Assembly: GCA_027457205.1 (NCBI GenBank)
Contig: DAIDTM010000244.1
Location: 1-11,285, forward strand
From: Anaerolineae bacterium
GTDB lineage: Bacteria; Chloroflexota; Anaerolineae; UBA4142
DNA: 11,285 nt
Direction of reading: 5' to 3'
A model generated the notes under the pieces. The model saw only the letters and a list, made by a program, of their open reading frames with translations, made no database searches and was not told the DNA's origin. Each line of letters starts with the position of its first letter. Position 1 is the stretch's first letter. Below are positions 1 through 5,403 of the stretch, in pieces. A program made the translations under genes and the position numbers.

Positions 1-1056
1 GAACATGATCATCGCCGCGGTCGTGAGGATGGACTCGGGGTGACCGACGAAGAGCGGCTTGTCGAACGGGCGACCGTCGCTGGTCGTCCACGCCAGCCCG
101 GCGAGCGCGAGACCCACGACGAACATTCCCATGCTGGCGAGGACTTGGCGCGGCACGCGGTTGCCGTAGCGACCGATCAAAATGCTGGCGGCGAGAATGC
201 CAAGACCGGCGGGCCAAAATACGTAGGTGGCGTCCTCCGGTCGCATGCCGAGCACGCGCGTCGCAAAGCCGGGCGCAAGTTCCGCCATAATCATCGTCAG
301 CGCGGAAACGAGCGCGAGTTGCAGCAGCGCGATCAGAATGGCGCGGTGCGAGATCGCAAAATGCCAGCCCTCGCGGATTTCGGTCCACGCGCCGCGCAGC
401 GCGGACATACCGTTGATCGCGTCGCTGCGCTGGGGCTGATCGCGCGGGAGAAATCCGACCAGAATCGTCGCGCCCAGATACATCGCCGCTGCCGCCCAGA
501 ACGAACCGGCAATCCCGATGGTCTTGACGCCAAGCGGCGCGAGGATCACCAATCCTAGAATTTGCGAGCCGGTGAACGTGAGTGTGAACAGCGAATTCGC
601 CGAGAGGAGATTGTCGGTGCTGACGAGCAGCGGGATCGTCGCGCCTTCCGCCGGCGCGAAGAACTGTCCAATGGCGGAGGCGATAAAGACGAGCGCGTAA
701 ATGGCGATCAGGAAAATGCCTTCGTTCGACTTTTGCGTCAGCAGATACGCGGCGAGGATTGCCAGCGCCGCGCCGGTGAGCACTCGCGACGCGTTCGACG
801 TGACCAGGATCAATTTCTTCGGCACGCGGTCGACGACGACGCCCGCCAGCGCGCTCAGCAGCACCGCCGGCAGACTGAACGCCAGAATGACGGCGGCGAG
901 CTGCGCGCTCGACCCGGTGACCTGATCGATCAGAATGAGTTGGAGGAAAAAGGACCCGTTCAGCGCCGTGTTGGACAAGACTTGCGCCATCCAGATCGCG
1001 AGAAAATTGCGATTGCGCAGAACAGCGGTGTAACCACGTTGGTTGAGCGATTCCAT
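1..1056 (-). CDS. MFS transporter, C-terminus cut by the left edge
   Basis: Reverse-strand frame open from ATG at 1056 to the window edge (352 codons, no stop), so the 3' end lies outside. The product is strongly hydrophobic with alternating membrane-length segments. The N-terminus MESLNQRGYTAVLRNRNFLA followed by a helix is typical of drug or siderophore exporters of the major facilitator superfamily. After the second helix, G72-V-V-V-D76-R77-V-P-K80-K81 matches the conserved loop 2-3 motif A (GxxxDRxGRR/K). A soluble central loop follows around residues 205-225 (PRDQPQRSDAIN), then the second helical half. Family members are usually 400-450 residues, so roughly 50-90 are missing. Proton-driven export of a small molecule is the family role; the substrate cannot be read from sequence. 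The gene lies 63 nt downstream of the DUF951 gene on the same strand, and the gap is filled by an octamer repeat. No strong ribosome-binding site is visible before the ATG. Confidence 0.88.
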   Translation of the reverse strand, partial: MESLNQRGYTAVLRNRNFLAIWMAQVLSNTALNGSFFLQLILIDQVTGSSAQLAAVILAFSLPAVLLSALAGVVVDRVPKKLILVTSNASRVLTGAALAILAAYLLTQKSNEGIFLIAIYALVFIASAIGQFFAPAEGATIPLLVSTDNLLSANSLFTLTFTGSQILGLVILAPLGVKTIGIAGSFWAAAAMYLGATILVGFLPRDQPQRSDAINGMSALRGAWTEIREGWHFAISHRAILIALLQLALVSALTMIMAELAPGFATRVLGMRPEDATYVFWPAGLGILAASILIGRYGNRVPRQVLASMGMFVVGLALAGLAWTTSDGRPFDKPLFVGHPESILTTAAMIMF

Positions 1057-1071
1057 AGGCAAAAGTCTAAT

Positions 1072-1137
1072 GAGCCAATTGTCCAACGAGCCAATGAGTC
1101 AAATCTATCTTCCTTTGGCTCATTGGCTCATTGGCTT
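1072..1137. repeat. Head-to-head octamer array (GAGCCAAT / ATTGGCTC)
   Basis: Four degenerate 8-bp words related to GAGCCAAT occupy 1072-1103. A 10-nt spacer (1104-1113) follows, then three reverse-complement words related to ATTGGCTC at 1114-1137. The inner arms 1088-1103 and 1114-1129 pair at 15 of 16 positions, so the element can form a long hairpin. It fills the gap between the DUF951 and MFS genes and runs 18 nt into the DUF951 coding sequence, supplying its last five codons and stop. There is no T-run after the hairpin on the reverse strand, so it is not a canonical intrinsic terminator. Confidence 0.85.
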
Positions 1138-1341
1138 ATCGGGCGTTGATGTTTCTCCGCGGCGAACGAACGTCTTGACGCGTTTCTCGAACTCGCGGCG
1201 CGGCAACAGCACGCGATGTCCGCATGTCGCGCAGACGATTCCGATGTCTGCGCCCAGGCGCACCACTTGCCACTCGTACCCGCCGCACGGATGCGGTTTT
1301 CGCAGCCGCACCACATCGTCGATCCGAATTTCTAGAACCAT
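1120..1341 (-). CDS. DUF951 family small protein
   Basis: A 73-residue protein that I recognise as DUF951, a family of about 60-70 residues of unknown function known from Firmicutes and other bacteria. The diagnostic core is present: an N-terminal strand with I-x-I-x-D-x-V (residues 5-11), then R-x-R/K-K-P-H-P-C-G (12-20), W24, a G-A-D stretch (30-32), and C37-A-T-C40-G-H42, ending in V-L-L-P-R (44-48). Cys19, Cys37, Cys40 and His42 could bind a metal in a zinc-ribbon-like fold; that is inference. The tail after about residue 60 is not conserved in the family, and its last five residues (KPMSQ) plus the TGA are encoded by the adjacent octamer array. ATG at 1341 is chosen because it begins the conserved strand and lies 8 nt after a TATAAT box, implying a leaderless or nearly leaderless mRNA. 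It lies between the transglycosylase and MFS genes on the same strand. Confidence 0.85.
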   Translation of the reverse strand: MVLEIRIDDVVRLRKPHPCGGYEWQVVRLGADIGIVCATCGHRVLLPRREFEKRVKTFVRRGETSTPDKPMSQ

Positions 1342-1349
1342 CGCCCGGC

Positions 1350-1358
1350 ATTATAGCA
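1350..1358 (-). promoter_or_regulatory. Extended -10 promoter for the DUF951 gene
   Basis: Read on the reverse strand the sequence is TGC-TATAAT (TATAAT at 1355-1350), a perfect -10 hexamer with an extended TGn element. Only 8 nt separate it from the ATG at 1341, so transcription would start within a few bases of the start codon. No good -35 hexamer is visible, because that region is occupied by the octamer array at 1361-1434; the extended -10 could compensate. Confidence 0.6.
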
Positions 1359-1360
1359 CA

Positions 1361-1434
1361 CAAGCAGGTAAACAAGGAAACACGTAAACAGGTAGACACG
1401 TCCTTGCTTACTTGTTTACTTGTCTACTTGTATA
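1361..1434. repeat. Head-to-head octamer array (TAAACAAG / CTTGTTTA)
   Basis: Five degenerate 8-bp words related to TAAACAGG run from 1361 to 1400. After a 2-nt junction, four reverse-complement words related to CTTGTTTA run from 1403 to 1434. The two halves can pair over most of their length. The element fills the gap between the transglycosylase and DUF951 genes. Its right arm supplies the last two codons (Tyr-Lys) and the TAG stop of the transglycosylase, while its left arm lies where the -35 element of the DUF951 promoter would be. The word differs completely from the array at 1072-1137, but the architecture is the same. Confidence 0.85.
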
Positions 1435-3784
1435 TCCGCTGGTACTGCCGCCAGTTGCTGTAGACGATCCGGATGTACAGCGCGGTCTCGCTCAGCCCAA
1501 CCTCTTCCACGGCGAGATCGAGGTCGGGGCGCTGCCAGTCTTTGATGCGTCCGCTGCCCGCGTTGTACGCCGCGAGCGCGTAGATCGGCTCGCCAAACTG
1601 TTTCAGGTCTTGCGCGAAATACCACACGCCGAAACGGATGCTGACGTACGGCAGATAGAGTTGATCGAGCGAAAAATTCTTGACGCCGAGCCGCCGCGCA
1701 ATGTCTTGCCCGGTCGATGGGACAACCTGCCCCAAACCGCGCGCGTCCGCCGACGAGGTTGACCACGGATTGAATCCGCTCTCTTGCCGAATCAGCGCAA
1801 AGTACAGCAGAGGATCGACCTGGTTGGCTTGCGCCTGCGGGACGACGAGGTCGGCGTAGTAGGTGGGATAGCGCAGCATCGACAGCCAACGCGGCGCGTC
1901 CGGCGCGCCCGCGTTCGCCGCGAGCTGCGCGATGCGCTCGCCGCAGTCCATCGCCAGCGAGTACAGGTTGTTGTCGCGCAGGTAGAGCGCGAGCGCGTAC
2001 AGCGTGCGCGGATTGGCTTGATTTTCAGAGACCACGACGCTGAACTCGCGCCGCGCCTCCACGGTGCGGTCGAGCCGCAGCAGTTCCGCGCCGCGCTTGA
2101 AATGCGGATCATTTTTCGTCGTGGCATCCAACTGTCCCAGCGGCAGAGTGGACGTCGATTTGCTCCAGCCGGCGAGCCATTTTTCGAAATCAGCGCGGTC
2201 GGCGTCGCTGCCCATCGCGTAACGCGTCAGGTCGTACGTCGCGGCGGTAGGCGGCGCGGCAAGCGTGTCTCGGGCGCGCCAGGCGTAATAGCTGTCGGGC
2301 AGCGCGGCGGCTTGCGTCCAATCATTCTTCGCCGCGTCGGTCTGTCCCTGCGCGGCGGCGGCTTTGCCCAGCCAGAAAAGCGCGCGCGCATAGTAACTGG
2401 ATTTCGAGTAATTCTTGACGATGCTCTGCCACCGCGCGCTCGCGGTCTTGAAATCCTTGCCGCGATAATAGTCCAGTCCTGCCCAGTACAGCGCCTCCGC
2501 CGCGTACGTGCGGGCGGGGTACTTGGCTTGCACTGCTTCATAAAGCGTCGCCGCGTCGCCGTAGCGTTTCGCGCGGTCGAGCAGCAGCGCGGCGCGCCAC
2601 AGCGCGCTGTCCGCCTGTGGATCATCCGGGAATGTCGCGGTGAATTTTCGATACACCGCCACCGCGTTGTCGATCTGCCCCAGCGCGGCGAGCGCGCTGG
2701 CTTTGCCGAAATACGCGTCCGGCACGCGCTTGTCCTTCGGCAGCGACTGGAAGATCGTATCGTACTCGGCGATGGCTTGCGAGTACGCGCCTTTGCCGAC
2801 GTAGGATTGGGCGATATAGTAATGCGCGTCGCCGGCGCGCGGCGCGGCGCCGTCCAGATTGCGCTGGAACGCGGCGATGGCGGCGTCGTACGCGTCGGCG
2901 TAGTAATCGACCAAGCCGCGCTGGTAATCGTCCACCGCCGCGCTGCGGTTCACCAGATCGACGAGCGATTTGTACGCGCCGGGTTGATCGGGATATTTGG
3001 TGACCGCGTCGCTCCAGCGCGCGATCGCCAGATTGAGCTGGTTCGCGGCGGCGTACGCTTCGCCGGCGCGCAAGTCCAGATCGGCTTTGGTGTGCGGATC
3101 GCCGGCGACTGCCTGCGCGGCGTCGTAGCGCGCCGCCGCCTGCGCTGGCTGGGTGAGTCCGAGGTAGACATCGGCGACGCGCATCAGGATGCTGAGCCGC
3201 GTGGACGCGGCGAGTGTCGTGTCTTTCAGCGCCAGATCGTACTGTTGGATGCCGCTGGTCGTATCGCCCGCCAGCACCATCACGTCGGCAATCGACGCGT
3301 CCACATCGCCGGCGAGCGTCAGCGTGACGCCGCGATAAATCCGCAATTGCTCCAACGCGTTCGGATAATCTTTCAGCGACCGGTAGGAATCGGCAAGCAG
3401 GTAATGCGATTCCGGCGCGTGCGCGCCGTTCGGGTTCGCTTGCAGGTACGTGTTCAGCGCGGCGACAGCGTGCGCGTCGTCGTTGTTGAGCCAGTACGCC
3501 TCGCCCAGCCGATACTGCGCTTCTGCCGCGAGATCCGGCGCAGGATTCGAGTTGAGCGTGAACTGGAACGCGGCGATGGCGCGCGCGTAATCGCCGTCGC
3601 GCCGCGCCGTCATTCCATCGTTGTACGGATTGGAACTGAACGCGGGCGTGGGTGTATCGACCGGCGCAGGCGTCGGCGTGGGCGTATCGACCGGAGTGTG
3701 TGTGGGCGTCGGTGAGTTGGAAAAACTGGAGCACGCGGCGAGCACAATGCCCAGCGCGAGGACGAACCAAATTCGATTTTTCAT
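1424..3784 (-). CDS. Lytic transglycosylase lipoprotein with TPR-like repeats
   Basis: A 786-residue protein. Residues 1-18 are a lipoprotein signal (MKNR, hydrophobic run, lipobox L-A-A-C with Cys18), followed by a Thr/Pro-rich linker to about residue 50. The long middle is made of TPR-like helical pairs (for example DGDYARAIAAFQ and GEAYWLNNDDAHAVAALN), as in the superhelical part of Slt70-type enzymes. The C-terminal SLT domain starts near residue 645. The predicted catalytic acid is E668 in R-Q-E-S-G-F-N-P, followed by S-S-A-D-A-R-G-L-G-Q and A-Y-N-A-G near residue 740. The usual G-L-M-Q is G-L-G-Q here. The family cleaves the MurNAc-GlcNAc bond of peptidoglycan with formation of 1,6-anhydroMurNAc; the lipid anchor places it at the outer face of the membrane. 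Slt70 of E. coli is about 645 residues, so this is longer. ATG at 3784 follows a TATAAT box by 10 nt. The last two codons and the stop lie in an octamer array. Confidence 0.93.
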   Translation of the reverse strand: MKNRIWFVLALGIVLAACSSFSNSPTPTHTPVDTPTPTPAPVDTPTPAFSSNPYNDGMTARRDGDYARAIAAFQFTLNSNPAPDLAAEAQYRLGEAYWLNNDDAHAVAALNTYLQANPNGAHAPESHYLLADSYRSLKDYPNALEQLRIYRGVTLTLAGDVDASIADVMVLAGDTTSGIQQYDLALKDTTLAASTRLSILMRVADVYLGLTQPAQAAARYDAAQAVAGDPHTKADLDLRAGEAYAAANQLNLAIARWSDAVTKYPDQPGAYKSLVDLVNRSAAVDDYQRGLVDYYADAYDAAIAAFQRNLDGAAPRAGDAHYYIAQSYVGKGAYSQAIAEYDTIFQSLPKDKRVPDAYFGKASALAALGQIDNAVAVYRKFTATFPDDPQADSALWRAALLLDRAKRYGDAATLYEAVQAKYPARTYAAEALYWAGLDYYRGKDFKTASARWQSIVKNYSKSSYYARALFWLGKAAAAQGQTDAAKNDWTQAAALPDSYYAWRARDTLAAPPTAATYDLTRYAMGSDADRADFEKWLAGWSKSTSTLPLGQLDATTKNDPHFKRGAELLRLDRTVEARREFSVVVSENQANPRTLYALALYLRDNNLYSLAMDCGERIAQLAANAGAPDAPRWLSMLRYPTYYADLVVPQAQANQVDPLLYFALIRQESGFNPWSTSSADARGLGQVVPSTGQDIARRLGVKNFSLDQLYLPYVSIRFGVWYFAQDLKQFGEPIYALAAYNAGSGRIKDWQRPDLDLAVEEVGLSETALYIRIVYSNWRQYQRIYK
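3646..3694. repeat. Direct repeat in the lipoprotein linker
   Basis: Two 19-nt copies at 3646-3664 and 3676-3694 are 30 bp apart and differ at one position. They encode the repeated V-D-T-P-T-P units of the Thr/Pro-rich linker just after the lipidated Cys of the transglycosylase. The 30-bp period equals ten codons, so gain or loss of a copy would keep the frame and only change linker length. Confidence 0.7.
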
Positions 3785-3794
3785 TCGCGCCCCT

Positions 3795-3800
3795 ATTATA
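3795..3800 (-). promoter_or_regulatory. -10 box for the lytic transglycosylase gene
   Basis: TATAAT on the reverse strand at 3800-3795, 10 nt before the ATG at 3784. A start site at the usual distance gives a leader of only a few bases. The AGGGG next to the box resembles a Shine-Dalgarno but would be at most partly transcribed. A -35 hexamer is not convincing (TTCCTA at 3823-3818 with a 17-bp spacer is the best candidate). Confidence 0.5.
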
Positions 3801-3832
3801 ACTTAAGATGCGCGGAATAGGAAACTCACGCT

Positions 3833-3861
3833 TTGCGGTTTTAGTCGCGGCGTGATATACT
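3833..3861 (+). promoter_or_regulatory. Promoter for the LOR/SDH gene
   Basis: TTGCGG (3833-3838) and TATACT (3856-3861) are separated by 17 bp, and TGA just before the -10 box makes an extended -10. A start site near 3867-3868 would place the whole heptamer array (3868-3933) in the 5' leader. It is divergent from the transglycosylase promoter, with the two -10 boxes about 55 bp apart. Confidence 0.5.
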
Positions 3862-3867
3862 GCAAAT

Positions 3868-3933
3868 CAGTAAGCAGTCAGCAGTATTCAGCGTTCAGAA
3901 ATCTGATTACTGAATACTGATCATTGACCACTG
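3868..3933. repeat. Head-to-head heptamer array (CAGnnnn / CTGnnnn)
   Basis: Five 7-bp words beginning with CAG (such as CAGTAAG and CAGTATT) run from 3868 to 3902. They are followed by words of the opposite orientation beginning with CTG (such as CTGATTA and CTGAATA) to 3923, a degenerate TTGACCA and a final CTG at 3931-3933. CAGTATTCAG (3882-3891) is an exact reverse complement of CTGAATACTG (3910-3919), and TCAG-aaat-CTGA at 3895-3906 forms an inner stem. The array occupies the leader of the LOR/SDH gene and ends 8 nt before its ATG. Confidence 0.85.
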
Positions 3934-3941
3934 GGGTTTCA

Positions 3942-5204
3942 ATGAACGGCTACAGCGAAGAGATCACACTCGAAGGACATATCATCGATTCCGGCATTCT
4001 GTCCAAGGTCTGGGGAACGGTGATGGACCTGGGCGGCGAGTTCGATCTGCAGGAGATTCGCGTCGGGCGGAGCAAGAACGAAACGTCGTTCGCGCGGATG
4101 AAAATCTCCGCCGCCAGCGACGCGCAGCTGCGCCGCATCCTCGGCGCATTGCAAGACGACGGAGCGGAGATCGTCTCGCGCGGCAACGTGCGCACCGAAC
4201 CCGCGCCAATGGACGGCGCGCTGCCGGACGATTTTTATTCCACGACGCATTTCCCGACGCAAGTACGCCTGGACGGGCGCTGGGTCGACGTGAGCCGCAC
4301 CGAGATGGACTTGGTGATCGTCGTCGACCGCGCCCAGTCTGCCGCGCGAATGGTTCCGATGGCGGACGTGCGCCAAGGCGAGCTGGTCGTCGTGGGGCAC
4401 GAGGGCATCCGCGTCCTGCCGCCGCAGCGGTCGCGCAGCCGCGAATTGTTCTCGTTCATGGGCAGCGAGGTTTCGTCCGAAAAGCCCAAGCAGCTGGTGA
4501 TCGAAGAGATTGCCGCGCAGATGCGCGAGACGCGCACACACGATGGCAAGATTCTTGTCGTCGCCGGTCCGGCGATCGTTCACAGCGGCGCGGGACCGTA
4601 CCTGGCGCGGCTCATCCGCGCCGGTTTCGTGCAGGCGCTCTTCGGCGGCAACGCCATCGCCACGCACGATGTCGAATCCGCGCTGCTTGGCACATCTCTG
4701 GGCGTCGCGCTGCACAACGGCGAAGCGGTGGAGGGCGGGCATCGTCATCACATGATCGCGATCAACAAGATCCGCCGCGCCGGCGGTTTGCGCGCCGCGG
4801 TCGAGCAAGGCATTCTGCATGAAGGAATTATGTACGAATGCATCCGCCGCAACGCCGAACTGGTGCTCGCCGGCTCGGTGCGCGACGATGGTCCGCTGCC
4901 GGACGTCATCACCGACGTGATCGAAGCGCAAAAGCGGATGCGCGCGGTGGTGCAGGGAAAATCCGCGTCCGATTCGACCTCGCCCAGGGCTGGCGCGCCG
5001 GTCGAGATGGCGCTGATGATCGCGACGATGCTGCACTCGATTGCGACCGGCAATATGCTGCCCGCGTCGGTGAAGGTGGTCGCGGTAGACATCAACCCGG
5101 CGGTCGTGACGAAACTCGCGGATCGCGGCACGTTCCAGGCGCTCGGACTTGTGACCGACGCGGAGTTGTTCATGCGCGAGCTGGCGGAAGCGTTACAAGT
5201 GTAA
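3942..5204 (+). CDS. LOR/SDH domain protein, TIGR00300 type (ornithine cyclodeaminase-like)
   Basis: 420 residues from ATG 3942. I recognise the TIGR00300 family: an N-terminal alpha/beta LOR/SDH domain (residues about 1-80, with E-E-I-x-L-x-G-H-I-I-D-S-G and R-V-G-R-S-K-N-E-x-S-x-A-R), then a C-terminal Rossmann-like domain with I-L-V-V-A-G-P-A-I-V-H-S-G-A-G (around 204-218), G-G-N-A-I-A-T-H-D (235-243) and G-G-H-R-H-H. In cyanobacteria the homologous region is the C-terminal half of the arginine dihydrolase AgrE/ArgZ, where it converts ornithine to proline and ammonia. An archaeal stand-alone homologue has been reported as an ornithine cyclodeaminase. The same reaction with NAD is therefore the best inference. 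A longer reading from TTG 3924 is possible, but those six codons begin inside the repeat array. ATG has GGGG 5 nt upstream and begins just before the conserved strand. The final codons are E-A-L-Q-V with TAA at 5202-5204. Confidence 0.82.
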   Translation: MNGYSEEITLEGHIIDSGILSKVWGTVMDLGGEFDLQEIRVGRSKNETSFARMKISAASDAQLRRILGALQDDGAEIVSRGNVRTEPAPMDGALPDDFYSTTHFPTQVRLDGRWVDVSRTEMDLVIVVDRAQSAARMVPMADVRQGELVVVGHEGIRVLPPQRSRSRELFSFMGSEVSSEKPKQLVIEEIAAQMRETRTHDGKILVVAGPAIVHSGAGPYLARLIRAGFVQALFGGNAIATHDVESALLGTSLGVALHNGEAVEGGHRHHMIAINKIRRAGGLRAAVEQGILHEGIMYECIRRNAELVLAGSVRDDGPLPDVITDVIEAQKRMRAVVQGKSASDSTSPRAGAPVEMALMIATMLHSIATGNMLPASVKVVAVDINPAVVTKLADRGTFQALGLVTDAELFMRELAEALQV

Positions 5205-5209
5205 ATTCG

Positions 5210-5389
5210 CACCGCTGAGACGCCGAGGACGCAACGACTGAAAATATTTCTCTTAGAGCCTGTCTGAAAAGACCTGAATCTCTCGCAAAGACGCCAAGAC
5301 GCAAAGGATTTAGATGAATTTCTTAGCGACTTTGCGGCTTTGCGTGAGTTTTAAGACTGGTTCTTAGCGTTCTCTGCGTCTCCGCGGTG
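5210..5389. repeat. Nested inverted-repeat intergenic element
   Basis: This fills the 199-bp gap before tilS. The outer arms 5210-5232 and 5367-5389 are reverse complements at 20 of 23 positions (core GAGACGC). Inside them, 5282-5306 and 5329-5348 carry GCAAAG-type words in one orientation and CTTTGCG-type words in the other (exact CGCAAAG at 5300-5306 against CTTTGCG at 5330-5336). The left arm starts 6 nt after the LOR/SDH stop and the right arm ends 15 nt before the tilS start. No clear promoter was found here; the element may act as a terminator or RNA-processing hairpin, but there is no T-run. Confidence 0.75.
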
Positions 5390-5403
5390 CCACAACGGGT
5401 CGT

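Noticed and set aside
40..558. Forward open frame in the first 560 bases
   Set aside because: It is highly charged low-complexity sequence opposite the MFS transporter, whose membrane helices and motif A are clear on the reverse strand.
1088..1129. Octamer hairpin as an intrinsic terminator for the DUF951 gene
   Set aside because: The stem is long but not GC-rich at its base, and no T-run follows on the reverse strand; I keep it as a repeat only.
1072..1434. CRISPR-like array
   Set aside because: Units are 7-8 bp, contiguous and degenerate with no unique spacers, and no cas gene is present.
1784..3715. Long + strand open frame of 643 codons opposite the lytic transglycosylase
   Set aside because: It is Arg/Val-rich with no recognisable domain and lies wholly antisense to a gene with clear signal peptide, TPR-like and SLT domains. 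Such frames arise from the high GC content.
3924..3941. TTG start at 3924 for the LOR/SDH protein
   Set aside because: The codons lie in the heptamer array and add a non-conserved T-T-G-V-S peptide. ATG 3942 has an upstream GGGG and fits the family N-terminus better. It is not fully excluded.
3939..5036. Reverse-strand open frame of 365 codons opposite the LOR/SDH gene
   Set aside because: It is His/Arg-rich with no domain, and antisense to a well-recognised family. It is a composition artefact.
5256..5270. GAGCCTGTCTGAAAA as a possible insertion-sequence end
   Set aside because: It has a loose similarity to some IS termini, but there is no partner inverted end, no transposase and no target duplication nearby.
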